64,000 nucleotides of DNA from Pedosphaera sp. GTDB taxonomy: Bacteria > Verrucomicrobiota > Verrucomicrobiia > Limisphaerales > Pedosphaeraceae. The stretch lies in NCBI GenBank assembly GCA_028293325.1, contig JAQGPA010000189.1, positions 21,272 to 85,271 of the forward strand, in the 5' to 3' direction. Below are positions 45,091-53,501 of the stretch, in pieces. The translations under genes were made by a program, and so were the position numbers. The notes below the pieces were generated by a model. It did not search any database. It saw only the letters and a program-made list of their open reading frames with translations, and was not told the DNA's origin. Every line of letters starts with the position of its first letter. The stretch's first letter is position 1.

Positions 45091-45123
45091 GAAAATAAAA
45101 ACCCCTCCTTTGTCGGAAGGGGA
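45091..45123 (-). terminator. Terminator of the ArdC-RadC gene
   Basis: On the minus strand, CCCCTTCC, a 6-7-nt loop and GGAGGGG (one bulge) form a hairpin followed by TTTTTATTTTCC. It lies 12 bp after the stop of the ArdC-RadC gene. It should isolate that gene from the Rhs gene downstream. Confidence 0.8.
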
Positions 45124-45134
45124 TAAATTGAAGG

Positions 45135-46523
45135 TCAATTGTAAAAATATCCTAATTCACGCAACGAGCAATGGTTGGGATTGCCCACGATGACGTGGTC
45201 GAGCACTTCAATTTTGAGGATTTGACCGGCCCGAATCAGGTCGCGGGTGGTTTTCACGTCCGCTTCCGAGGGCGTCGGTTCACCCGAAGGGTGATTATGC
45301 ATGAGCACAACTGCGCTGCTCGCGGCAATAATGGCCGTTCGAAACACTTCCCGAACATGCACCACCATCGTATCGAGCGTGCCAATGGAGACCAAGTGAT
45401 GACCTTTGATCCGGCGGCGTGTGTTAAGATGCAACACAATCAAACACTCCACTTCTGGATTGAAGTAAGGAGCTTGCACCACCTGAGAGCGCCAATAATC
45501 CGCGGCACTCTGTGGATTGTCACAGAGTTGCATCGTGTCCGGCAAGGGACACTCCCGTAACGCAACCACTTTGTATTCCTTGGAAGCGTATTGAACTGGC
45601 CCTTCCTCTTGAGGTTGAACATCGAGGATGAAATCACAAGCCTTCTGGGCTTGTGCCGCTGCGTGGACGACCAGTTTGCGGTTGTCCTTCAATCGTTCCA
45701 GCCAGTTTTGAATGTAGCCGGCTGATTGACTCAAGGTCGTGTTCTCAATCTCGCAATGGCCAGAGAGAAAGGCCGCCCCCATTTCCGCCACCAATTCCTC
45801 ACGACTGTAGGGATTGCTGCCAAATTGAATCAGGTCGGTAATCTCCTTGCGATTCAGGCGGGATACGTGCCCGGTGGCATGGGTCAATTCGTGGAACAAG
45901 GTGTTGTAATACTTTTCGGAGGATTCAAAGAGTGTTGCCTCCGGCATATTGATTCTGTCCTGAAGCGGGGAATAGCAGGCGCGTCCGCCCCCATGCTCAA
46001 TCGTTGGACAGCGGGGCATGTGCGCCACGATCTGCTCGCATTTCGCGATTGGATGAAAGTTCCCGTGGATTTCAGGGGAAGCGGGAACCGTGACTCCTTC
46101 ACATTGCGCGATATTGAAGACACTATGATAGCGCAGAAACGGGATCTTCTTAGTTTCCCCGTTTTCCGCCTCTTCAAATATCTTCCAGAAGACGACGGGA
46201 AAGGATTTTTCACCCTTTTTGATGCGAGCGTCCAACGACTGAACCTGTTTAAAGGTTAGCCAAAAGGGGGAAGCAAACCCTGCTGCATTCAGAAGGAACA
46301 AGTTGATTCCGCGATACGCTTTGCGGCTGATGAAGTTTTGGGGAGCCAAGGAGCCTCCTTTCCATGGCCGGTGCCAGGGAACGGTTCCGGATTCCAACAA
46401 GCTGATGATTCTATCCGTGATGAGTTGATATACGTCCTTTTTCAAGTAACTCGCTTTCTGGTCGTCCACCCGCATAAAAGCGGGTTGCCTTTGGGTTGGG
46501 TAAAACTCTCTTGCTGGAGGCAT
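45135..46523 (-). CDS. ArdC-type antirestriction protein fused to a RadC (JAB) domain
   Basis: The 462-residue product joins two parts. The N-terminal ArdC part starts with the ssDNA-binding domain (DVYQLITDRIISLLESGTVPWHRPW, AYRGINLFLL). A zincin-like peptidase with HELTHATGH (about 211) and the second acidic ligand region REELVAEMGAAFL follows. The C-terminal part (about 310-462) is a RadC/JAB domain with VLMHNHPSGEPTPSEAD, where H409, H411 and D422 are metal ligands. ArdC proteins protect single-stranded incoming DNA; RadC domains occur in many mobile elements. The start at ATG 46523 is uncertain (ATG 46475 also possible). Two hairpins (46556-46570, 46583-46605) lie upstream. A terminator follows. 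Confidence 0.82.
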   Translation of the reverse strand: MPPAREFYPTQRQPAFMRVDDQKASYLKKDVYQLITDRIISLLESGTVPWHRPWKGGSLAPQNFISRKAYRGINLFLLNAAGFASPFWLTFKQVQSLDARIKKGEKSFPVVFWKIFEEAENGETKKIPFLRYHSVFNIAQCEGVTVPASPEIHGNFHPIAKCEQIVAHMPRCPTIEHGGGRACYSPLQDRINMPEATLFESSEKYYNTLFHELTHATGHVSRLNRKEITDLIQFGSNPYSREELVAEMGAAFLSGHCEIENTTLSQSAGYIQNWLERLKDNRKLVVHAAAQAQKACDFILDVQPQEEGPVQYASKEYKVVALRECPLPDTMQLCDNPQSAADYWRSQVVQAPYFNPEVECLIVLHLNTRRRIKGHHLVSIGTLDTMVVHVREVFRTAIIAASSAVVLMHNHPSGEPTPSEADVKTTRDLIRAGQILKIEVLDHVIVGNPNHCSLRELGYFYN

Positions 46524-46555
46524 AAGACGGCCATGGATTTTCCAGCAAGAAGAGG

Positions 46556-46570
46556 GCTGCCAAAGGCAGC
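46556..46570 (-). repeat. Small GCTGCC hairpin upstream of the ArdC-RadC gene
   Basis: GCTGCC, AAA and GGCAGC form a 6-bp stem with a 3-nt loop. It lies next to the 10-bp hairpin at 46583-46605. The pair lies in the 88-bp gap between the small plasmid-type gene and the ArdC-RadC gene and might attenuate or regulate its expression. Confidence 0.35.
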
Positions 46571-46582
46571 GAGGAAGAAAGG

Positions 46583-46605
46583 CCTCTCCCTTTAGAAGGG
46601 AGAGG
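46583..46605 (-). terminator. 10-bp hairpin after the small plasmid-type gene
   Basis: CCTCTCCCTT (46583-46592) and AAGGGAGAGG (46596-46605) pair perfectly around TAG. On the minus strand it is followed by a pyrimidine-rich CCTTTCTTCC stretch. It lies 6 bp after the stop of the gene at 46612-46899, so it may be a terminator or attenuator before the ArdC-RadC gene. Confidence 0.5.
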
Positions 46606-46611
46606 TTGGAT

Positions 46612-46899
46612 TTAGTATTCTTCGGGTAAGAGCACCGTGGTGGACGAACGGTCCGCCTCGGTGATGAGCCAAAAGGTGACCCCTTTGGCGGAGCGGTAGG
46701 AAGAGAGAACCCGTTTCCCATGGACCACGGCATGGTCATTGGCTTGGGCATCTTCCTCTTTCATGTCGCCCCAATTGCCGGCCTGATGCCGAATGATCGC
46801 CTTGAGAATGTCCTCGTTGGTGAGCACTTCAAGTGCCTGCGGGGTCGCCACAATGCGGCCCAACCGAAACTTGGCCACTGGAATGTTTTGGGCACTCAT
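46612..46899 (-). CDS. Plasmid-type small protein
   Basis: The 95-residue protein has the features of a family widely annotated as plasmid-related protein and found beside ArdC: an N-terminal KFRLGRIVATPQALEVL, a central RHQAGNWGDMKEEDAQANDHAV, and a strongly conserved end FWLITEADRSSTTVLLPEEY. No function is known to me. Its start overlaps the stop of the upstream zinc-binding gene by 4 bp (ATGA), so the two are translationally coupled. It supports a plasmid/ICE origin of this block. Confidence 0.8.
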   Translation of the reverse strand: MSAQNIPVAKFRLGRIVATPQALEVLTNEDILKAIIRHQAGNWGDMKEEDAQANDHAVVHGKRVLSSYRSAKGVTFWLITEADRSSTTVLLPEEY

Positions 46900-47225
46900 A
46901 GGCGGTAATCCTCGAAGGCGGCCGCTAGTCCATCTTGGTCATCTCCCAAGAGATCTTCCAATGCGGCCTTGGTTTGGACCCGTTCCGGATTGGGCTGGGC
47001 ATCCTTGGGACAACTCGGGCAATGAACCACATTGATGAGCGTTTGTCCGAACTCCCAGCCGACCGCACGAAACTCCTCCCGGTATCGGTCAGACAGCTTT
47101 TGATTTCGGGGCAGTGAACACCAAGTTTGAGCCCCCTCAACGGTCAGACCGGTTTCGAAGACAGCATCATGCCAGAGATGATGTGCATCCCAGGGCTCGT
47201 TACAGGTGGAGCAGTGAACATCCAT
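46896..47225 (-). CDS. Small cysteine-containing plasmid-type protein
   Basis: The 109-residue protein starts MDVHCSTCNEPWDAHHLWHDAVFETG. It has a CxxC pair (CSTC) near the N-terminus and a second pair (VVHCPSCPKD) near residue 70, a likely zinc site. The middle has a conserved RYREEFRAVGWEFGQTL segment. The tail (TKAALEDLLGDDQDGLAAAFEDY) is acidic. I recall similar proteins beside ArdC and the LLPEEY-type small protein on plasmids, but none with a known role. It lies 16 bp after the primase stop and is part of the same transcript. Confidence 0.72.
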   Translation of the reverse strand: MDVHCSTCNEPWDAHHLWHDAVFETGLTVEGAQTWCSLPRNQKLSDRYREEFRAVGWEFGQTLINVVHCPSCPKDAQPNPERVQTKAALEDLLGDDQDGLAAAFEDYRL

Positions 47226-47241
47226 CTTGATTCCTCCTTCT

Positions 47242-48270
47242 TCAGGCGAACAGTGCTGCCATTTCCTCGGCGCTCAGGTTCTCCGGTTGCCGACCTTCTT
47301 GTTCAAAGGTGTGGACCTTCACATACACGAACTTGGCCAGACGCACGGCAATGTCCTCGCGTCCCGCCCGACCCGCTTCGTCTTCATCCAGCATGACGAT
47401 CACCTGGCTGTGTCGGTTGGTGTGCTGGCGAACCAACTCCTCCTGCGCGGCGGATAGGGTGCTGCCCATGAGGGCAACGACCTTGCGGCAGCCAAGCTGG
47501 TGAAGTTTCATGCAATCAAAGAACCCTTCAACGATCACCAAGGGCATATCCCTCGGTTCCTTGAAGGCCCGGTCAGCATTGAAAAGCTCCAATGACTTGC
47601 GGAAGCCCTGAGGGAGCTTGTATTTGGGAGTGTCGCCCTCTGGTTCACTTGGCACACGTCCGGCATACGCCACGACTTGGCCTTCCGGGTTGAGGATGGG
47701 AATGGCAATCCGCTCGGCCATCATGCCTTTGGCGCAGTATCCCACTCCGAAATCCACGATGGTTTCGAGGGTGAGTCCGCGCTCGGTGAGATACGGATGC
47801 TCGCGCTCCAGCTTGTCCAAGCGAAACTTCAAAGGCTTATTGGGTGTGCTTTTCTCGGGAATCGGCTCAGGCTTCCTGGCTACCGGCTTTGGTGGGGCAG
47901 TCGGGGCACTCTTGACGGTTTGACTGGAATGCTCCTCATCTGTTTCCGAACTGGCGGACATGGCATCGCGGTCAAGATCAAACCACTCGATAGCTTTGAG
48001 GGCGGCGGCGTGGACGCTCACGTTTTCCATCCGGGTGATGAAGTCCAGGGTGTTGCCGCCATGTTTGCATTCACTGAAACAGTTCCAGATGTTTTTACTA
48101 ATACTCACCCGGAACTGGGTGGGATTGCTTCCCTTGTGGATGGGACAGGGACCGCTCAAGCTGTCTCCGCTCCGTTTGAACTGGTCCATGAGGCCGTAAT
48201 GCTGGAGCACTTGCTCCATGGTGATGGCCGCTTTGACGGCCTTGAAGTCAACGAACTTTGATTTGGGCAT
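47242..48270 (-). CDS. CHC2-Toprim DNA primase-like protein
   Basis: The 342-residue protein has an N-terminal CHC2 zinc finger (GPCPIHKGSNPTQFRVS...WNCFSECKHGGNTLDFI) with the C-x2-H...C-x3-C ligands. A proline-rich linker (about 115-150) follows. The Toprim region has VIVEGFFDCMKLHQLG and VMLDEDEAGRAGREDIA, providing the acidic catalytic residues. It is shorter than chromosomal DnaG (about 600 residues) and lacks the helicase-binding domain, as in plasmid and ICE primases. It probably primes replication of the element. It leads a four-gene run (primase, zinc protein, LLPEEY protein, ArdC-RadC). Confidence 0.88.
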   Translation of the reverse strand: MPKSKFVDFKAVKAAITMEQVLQHYGLMDQFKRSGDSLSGPCPIHKGSNPTQFRVSISKNIWNCFSECKHGGNTLDFITRMENVSVHAAALKAIEWFDLDRDAMSASSETDEEHSSQTVKSAPTAPPKPVARKPEPIPEKSTPNKPLKFRLDKLEREHPYLTERGLTLETIVDFGVGYCAKGMMAERIAIPILNPEGQVVAYAGRVPSEPEGDTPKYKLPQGFRKSLELFNADRAFKEPRDMPLVIVEGFFDCMKLHQLGCRKVVALMGSTLSAAQEELVRQHTNRHSQVIVMLDEDEAGRAGREDIAVRLAKFVYVKVHTFEQEGRQPENLSAEEMAALFA

Positions 48271-48377
48271 AATACTCCTGTATTTGAGGTTTCAAGGAAC
48301 AATGGACGGATCAAGAAGTTGAACCGCCTCCATGGAGTATCATATCGCCCCATAAAACGAACCCAAGGGGTGAAGAT

Positions 48378-48393
48378 TTGCCGCAGACGGCAA
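48378..48393. repeat. TTGCCG tetraloop hairpin
   Basis: TTGCCG, CAGA and CGGCAA form a 6-bp stem with a 4-nt loop, 18 bp after the stop of the replication-relaxation gene. On the minus strand it is followed by ATCTTC, which is a weak T-run. It shares its TGCCG/CGGCA core with the hairpin at 44976-44997. Confidence 0.4.
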
Positions 48394-48410
48394 GTGAGAA
48401 AAAGCGCTCC

Positions 48411-49337
48411 TTAATTCAAAAGACTTGTGGTTTCGCCTTCTCTGCCGGTCTGCCAAATCGGGGAGAACAGATCAAGGGGCTGCTCCAAGACGGTCCGGTC
48501 AGCAAAGAGAAACAGCCCATGCCCACGTTCCATTTGCGAACAAGCAGTCACCAGTGATTTGACCCGATCGGCACTCGTGGTGACCGTGAGGACACGGAAA
48601 CGATGAAAACCAAACCGTGTGCGGTGGATAGATTGCGACCAGGTGGCTTCATAGGCCAGGAGCTTGCGGTAGAAGGAAGTTTGAGAAAGGTTTCGTCGTG
48701 TGACTGGCATCGTGCTCCGGTCAGCTTCCAGGAAGAAATACGCACGATTAGATTTCCTATCCTTATCCTCAAACTCCAAGGCGAACACGCGATCCGGGAT
48801 GACCCCCAGTTTCAATCGGCTATTTAGATTCACCTTCCAATTAAATGGTTGGCGTTTCCCGCCACTCTCGCTGGGAAGCGAGAGTTGGTCTTCGGCCAAA
48901 AGACGAATGTGACCGTTCTTCCGGCAGGCGAGTTCAAGGGCCACCATGACGTCGGAAACCAAGATCGCATGTTCAAGAAATATCCGGCCAACGGAACGGT
49001 TCTTCTCGCCCCAGTGGATTTTGGAAAAGGCAATACCAAGTTCCCGCTTTAACAGGGCCGCCCCTTTATTGCCCAATCCGTATACTATATGGCGGGAGCC
49101 GCCTTGGTGGTAATAGTCGATTTGTGAACGGGGCCGTTCCAAAAAGCCGTGGTGATAGAGCAATTGCAGTCGTCGCAGAAGCTGCTGCGAACTACCACCA
49201 ATGAGCGTCACGATCTGTGGAGAACGGAGAAAACGATACCGGTGAACCAATTGAATGATTTCACGGTCGCGCTCGGTCAGTTGCATGGGGGCAACCGAGG
49301 GATCACGCTTGAAGCGGGGAAAACGGGAAGACTCCAT
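48411..49337 (-). CDS. Replication-relaxation family protein
   Basis: The 308-residue protein has an N-terminal winged-helix region: LTERDREIIQLVHRYRFLRSPQIVTLIGGSSQQLLRRLQLLYHHGFLER, then YGLGNKGAALL. The DHA-like core has FLEHAILVSDVMVALELACR, a PDRVFALEF strand and YFFLEADRSTMPVTRRNLSQTSFYRKLLAYE. This matches the replication-relaxation family of mobile elements, thought to act at the origin or transfer site. It lies upstream of the primase with a 140-bp gap and reads in the same direction, consistent with a replication module. Confidence 0.82.
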   Translation of the reverse strand: MESSRFPRFKRDPSVAPMQLTERDREIIQLVHRYRFLRSPQIVTLIGGSSQQLLRRLQLLYHHGFLERPRSQIDYYHQGGSRHIVYGLGNKGAALLKRELGIAFSKIHWGEKNRSVGRIFLEHAILVSDVMVALELACRKNGHIRLLAEDQLSLPSESGGKRQPFNWKVNLNSRLKLGVIPDRVFALEFEDKDRKSNRAYFFLEADRSTMPVTRRNLSQTSFYRKLLAYEATWSQSIHRTRFGFHRFRVLTVTTSADRVKSLVTACSQMERGHGLFLFADRTVLEQPLDLFSPIWQTGREGETTSLLN

Positions 49338-49510
49338 CCGATCACGATATCAAAGATGAGGAGACGAGGAAGGCGTCACGGTTTGCGCTTTGGAGCAACT
49401 TTGTTTAGTTTTCGTGCCGTATCCATTCGGTGCTCTCAAATCGACTTTCTGTAATTCTGAAGGTTCTTTGGCTTCATTTAAACTTGCTCAGTAGTTTTAC
49501 TGTGTCACTC

Positions 49511-49755
49511 CTAACATCCTTCTCGTTCATTATGAGGAATAGCAGCGTGAAGCTCATTGATTTCACGTTCCATCATGGCTGCGGCGGCGTATTCGGTAGG
49601 GTGAAAAAGCACCGTTTCACCGAGGTTATAACGAGCTTTAAAAAGTTCAAGTATCGAGGGAAAACGTCTTGTTTAAGTCGTTTACGCTCACCGTAAGAAA
49701 GTACAAACTGAGGGACGTTGTTATCGATTAAAACTTTTGGTAAGTGACTAGAGAG
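49511..49755 (-). pseudogene. Frameshifted remnant of an unknown gene
   Basis: On the minus strand, one frame reads KVLIDNNVPQFVLSYGERKRLKQDVFP. After one frame change near 49655, the next reads LELFKARYNLGETVLFHPTEY, then MMEREINELHAAIPHNERE, ending at TAG 49511-49513. Both parts have natural protein composition and join smoothly, but there is no start codon and the two frames differ. It touches the stop of the cytochrome gene. I read it as the tail of a decayed cargo gene; the rest of the 49338-49510 gap shows nothing. Confidence 0.35.
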
Positions 49756-49756
49756 C

Positions 49757-51508
49757 TTATTCTAAGGTCTTCAGATACTCAATAATGTTCGTGCGAAGTG
49801 TCTCATCAGGATAATGCTTTTGCATTTTACTGATTGCCGGGTGTCCGATTTCTTGCGAAAGAAAGGTCACAGGCTCAGCTAAAAACTGAAACAAATTTCT
49901 CTCGTCCCACACCACCCCCTTAGTGCCTGCTTCAATATACGACGAAGAGTAGGCATAGCCACTTGCCGTTCCTGAAACGCGGCCAACAACCCCAAAAAGA
50001 CTGGGGCCGTAATCATGTTGCCCTGAGACGTTCGGGTGACAAACGAGGCAATTATTATTGTAATCTTTTTCGCCCGATCCTGAACTGAGATTCACGATCG
50101 CAAATAAGGACATCTTTAAAACGCTTTCATTTTTAAGCCAATCAATAAATAAACCTTCATTTTTATCAAAATCATAATACTCCTTCATTAGAGATTCATA
50201 AAGCGCCTCTCGCTCATTTGGGAGTAACTTGTTTCTTGGAGGCATCCAACCTTGCGTAATATATTGATAAATTTGGTTTCCTTGAGTTTTCAAATGTCGC
50301 GTTGCTTCGGGATAGTTAAGCGGTCCTAATCCCGTCTGCGAATGGCAGAGAGAACAATTCATTGCGGCCTTTACTTTGTTTATAGAATCTTGGCTCAGAT
50401 TCTGGTCTGATGCCCAGGCTTTGATTGCCGCGTCAGAGCGCGATATATCTGGGCCCAAAGGAGGTCCATATTTTGTCGTATCTGCCCACCCATTAAAATA
50501 CGGCGTGCCATATCCAGCAATTAGTGTGTTCAATTTTTGTGGAATAATGTCGGCATTTGTTGTGTTTACGCATAGATTACCGTTAGTGTCAAAAACATAC
50601 ACTTCCGCAGGATGAATGCCGAGTGGCGACGTTTTGTGACACATTACACAATTCTCGGTTACTCCTTGAGACTCGCGTCTAGTTTTAAGGTCAACTGACC
50701 AACCGGTTTTATAACTTCTCCACCAATCAATAATTGCGTTAAAGCGTCTTCCCTGATCATCTGGATTTGCGACTGAAACAATAGAGAAGTTATTGATTGG
50801 AACTGTAGAATTGTCCCCCGGGATTTTGATCCCAAATTGTATCCATTTATCAAATCTATCTTCAGGGACATAAACAAAAAACCGGCCAAATGTGCCCGCG
50901 TCGTCAGGTGTTGTTAAGAATCGCGATTTGTATACAAGCACAACCCATTGCTTCGCCGACGGCAGTGTTTTATTGTGCTCTATGATCATGTTGTAGGCTT
51001 GTTTGTAGGTTTCCCTATTGCTTACATTGCTTAGGAAGCTAGCGCTTTTGAGAAGAGGTGGAAGGTCAACATTCTCTCGCGTATTTTCTAAATATTGAAA
51101 ATCATCAATGGTATATCCAAATTGATGATCATATGCAGGAATGCTCAGGTTGTTTCTAAACAACTTGGTAAAATCCCGGAGATTTGCAACTTTGCTGTCA
51201 AGTTCATCCTTGGGATTATAAAATGGCGAAAAATCGTCAATAAAATTTGCAATCGCAACGGATTGAGCCATCACCTGCTGCGAATCAATAACTGTATTTC
51301 CATTAACAAAGCGAGGATTGAGTAACGCCTTTATTGATTGATCTCTCCATGTGACCCATTCCTCAAGATTGGTGGGATATCTAACAGAGATCGGCGGCTC
51401 AGAGAGTGTTCGCAGAGCGTATAAAGACTCATCTTTTTCAACGTTTCCCCCGAATGATTGATTTGAAAATATGGTAATGATTATTGTAATTAACAAGACG
51501 ATTCTCAT
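49757..51508 (-). CDS. Secreted cytochrome c-type protein with three CxxCH motifs
   Basis: The 583-residue product has a signal peptide (MRIVLLITIIITIFSNQSFG). It carries three haem c attachment motifs: CVMCH near residue 289, CSLCH near 383 and CLVCH near 486. The last sits in a mono-haem c domain with the PSLFGVVGR motif and a methionine-containing end. The N-terminal 280 residues are unusual and may be a substrate-binding part (WVTWRDQSIKALLNPRF, RFFVYVPEDRFDKW). It would act in periplasmic electron transfer. The gene is clearly more AT-rich than its neighbours. It lies 54 bp after the amylase start region. I do not know the exact family. Confidence 0.75.
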   Translation of the reverse strand: MRIVLLITIIITIFSNQSFGGNVEKDESLYALRTLSEPPISVRYPTNLEEWVTWRDQSIKALLNPRFVNGNTVIDSQQVMAQSVAIANFIDDFSPFYNPKDELDSKVANLRDFTKLFRNNLSIPAYDHQFGYTIDDFQYLENTRENVDLPPLLKSASFLSNVSNRETYKQAYNMIIEHNKTLPSAKQWVVLVYKSRFLTTPDDAGTFGRFFVYVPEDRFDKWIQFGIKIPGDNSTVPINNFSIVSVANPDDQGRRFNAIIDWWRSYKTGWSVDLKTRRESQGVTENCVMCHKTSPLGIHPAEVYVFDTNGNLCVNTTNADIIPQKLNTLIAGYGTPYFNGWADTTKYGPPLGPDISRSDAAIKAWASDQNLSQDSINKVKAAMNCSLCHSQTGLGPLNYPEATRHLKTQGNQIYQYITQGWMPPRNKLLPNEREALYESLMKEYYDFDKNEGLFIDWLKNESVLKMSLFAIVNLSSGSGEKDYNNNCLVCHPNVSGQHDYGPSLFGVVGRVSGTASGYAYSSSYIEAGTKGVVWDERNLFQFLAEPVTFLSQEIGHPAISKMQKHYPDETLRTNIIEYLKTLE

Positions 51509-51562
51509 ATAGGCCCTTTCATTACTTGATAGATCTGCACACCTATGTCGGAGTGCAACATG

Positions 51563-53395
51563 TCAACGGCGCAGAATTTGTACCTCCAAAGGCCGCAGGG
51601 TCAGTTGCACCGTGTGCAAGGGGCCGTAGCCGGTGGTACCATCAACTTCGGAGACCCTGACGTTGGTGAGATTTGCGACCGGCTTTGGAGCCGTGGTGTT
51701 CTTCTGATTGCCATAAAGAACGCGAAAGGTTTCTCCCACGCCGCTCAACTCCATTTCCAGAATGACATCAATGGTTTGAGGCTGGGTGGGGTTTGTATTG
51801 GCGGCGACCAGAATTTCCTGATCGTTTAAAATTCGCGACCAAGCAAGCACCCCGCCTGGAAACGGGGAAATCCCGAAGGTGCTTCCATCCCCCGAGACAG
51901 GGCGAAAATAAGACCGGCCATAACGGAGTGCCGGCTCGGCCTCCCGCACAGCCGCAATCTTCTGGATTTCCTGGTAGAAGAAGCTGTTCTGCGGAAACGT
52001 GGGCGCAATGCCCCAGAGGGCTTCCCGCACAGCGGCATCGCTACCGCTGCCGTGCAATCCCTGCTCGGTGCCATAATATAGACAGGGGATCCCCGGCAGG
52101 GAATAGAGACACGCGAGCCCCAGAGTCACCTGATCATCGTAGCGGTCTTCATTGCCAGTCTGCACGTAGCGGATGCGCTCCTTCATGTCATGATTGTCCA
52201 AGAAGGTGACAAAAAAACGCGTGGCATCGCCATGGGAACTCAAGATGTCGCGCTCCACCTGCTTGCGACCCGTGTACATGTTGACAACCGTCGCGGGGGC
52301 GGCAAAACCTTTGACGGTGGGTTTGAGCGTGTTGAATAATGGGTAGTCCAGCGCCGCATCGACTCCGACCAAATCACTTCCATTGGCAGTGTTGCGCCCG
52401 ATGAAGCGGGCAATATCACTTTCGGCGTTGGCATCGAGCACTTCGCCAAAGGTGAAAAAATTCTTCTTCCCAATGCTCAAGGCAAATTCGCGGATGGAAT
52501 TGCCAAAGAGCCGGGGCAGATCGCCTTTAAGATAGCGTAAGGTATCGATCCGAAAACCATCAATGTCATAACGGGCAATGACGTATTGGTAGGCGCGAAT
52601 GAGAAACCGCTGTAAATCCGGGTCGGCGGTAACCATTTGCTTGAGGGAATCAAAATCGCCCAGGGTATCGTCACCACTGGGCGCAGCCTTGCCGCGACGG
52701 CGGAAAAACCGGTTCTGCTGAAGTTCTAAAGGCCATGCCACGGCATCCAACGATGGATTGGGAATGGCAGCGACATCGGGCCATGAAGACTGGGCAACGC
52801 CCTTCGCATCTCTCCATTGGACGGTGCGCTCAGTGTCGGAAAAATCCGCCTCCGACTGGCCATCATAGGCAAAAACATCCCCGGTGTGATTGAGCACAAT
52901 GTCAAAAATCACGAAAAGTTTGGCAGCATGAGCGGCGTCCACCAGGGCGCGCAACTCGTCGTCGGCCCGGGCAGGGTTGACAGCAAAGCGCGGCTCGGCC
53001 CGGAGAAAATCGTGAATCCCATACCCGTGATAGCTGCCGGAATCAAACGGGAGATTTTTGAGGACCGGGCTTAGCCAGATCGCGCCCACGCCCAGTTTTT
53101 TGATATACCCCAGTTGCTCCTGAATCCCCGAGAAGTTGCCGCCTTGAAAAGCAAAGCAGCTGGGATCATCAAAGGGTTGGTGCACCGGTGCAACCTGAGT
53201 GCCGTTTTTGACGCGGTTGAATCGATCCACCATCAGGAAGTAGATGGTCTGGTCACGCCAGTCTGCCGGGGAAGCGGCGGGACCATTGGGCTGGCCGGCG
53301 GCTTTTTCCGCGTTATCCAAAATCGCTTGGGTTTCTGGGGAGAATAAAGTTGTGGGCATATCGTATTTGGTTTTGGGTGCTACTGTTGATTTCAT
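51563..53395 (-). CDS. GH13 alpha-amylase-family glycosidase
   Basis: The 610-residue protein has the (beta/alpha)8 barrel of GH13: WRDQTIYFLMVDRFNRV at the start, GVGAIWLSPVLKNLP, and FVIFDIVLNHTGD (region I). The nucleophile Asp is in YDIDGFRIDTLRYLK (region II), the acid/base Glu in FFTFGEVLDA (region III) and the transition-state Asp in FLDNHDMKER (region IV). A C-terminal beta domain follows. No signal peptide is seen, so it probably acts in the cytoplasm on alpha-glucans or maltodextrins. GC content is closer to the host than to the AT-rich cytochrome next to it. It lies in the mobile element, which is unusual. Confidence 0.88.
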   Translation of the reverse strand: MKSTVAPKTKYDMPTTLFSPETQAILDNAEKAAGQPNGPAASPADWRDQTIYFLMVDRFNRVKNGTQVAPVHQPFDDPSCFAFQGGNFSGIQEQLGYIKKLGVGAIWLSPVLKNLPFDSGSYHGYGIHDFLRAEPRFAVNPARADDELRALVDAAHAAKLFVIFDIVLNHTGDVFAYDGQSEADFSDTERTVQWRDAKGVAQSSWPDVAAIPNPSLDAVAWPLELQQNRFFRRRGKAAPSGDDTLGDFDSLKQMVTADPDLQRFLIRAYQYVIARYDIDGFRIDTLRYLKGDLPRLFGNSIREFALSIGKKNFFTFGEVLDANAESDIARFIGRNTANGSDLVGVDAALDYPLFNTLKPTVKGFAAPATVVNMYTGRKQVERDILSSHGDATRFFVTFLDNHDMKERIRYVQTGNEDRYDDQVTLGLACLYSLPGIPCLYYGTEQGLHGSGSDAAVREALWGIAPTFPQNSFFYQEIQKIAAVREAEPALRYGRSYFRPVSGDGSTFGISPFPGGVLAWSRILNDQEILVAANTNPTQPQTIDVILEMELSGVGETFRVLYGNQKNTTAPKPVANLTNVRVSEVDGTTGYGPLHTVQLTLRPLEVQILRR

Positions 53396-53501
53396 TCAAA
53401 CGGTCTGCTGGAAAGACAGATTACTCACACCGCCATGCCTCCGGGAAATGATTAAGGCACAGGCCAGGCAACAACACGAAGGGACATCGCTCGATATCAG
53501 A

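Noticed and set aside
49430..49696. An 88-codon plus-strand frame between the replication-relaxation and cytochrome genes.
   Set aside because: It has no ribosome site and poor composition; the minus strand here reads more like a decayed protein.
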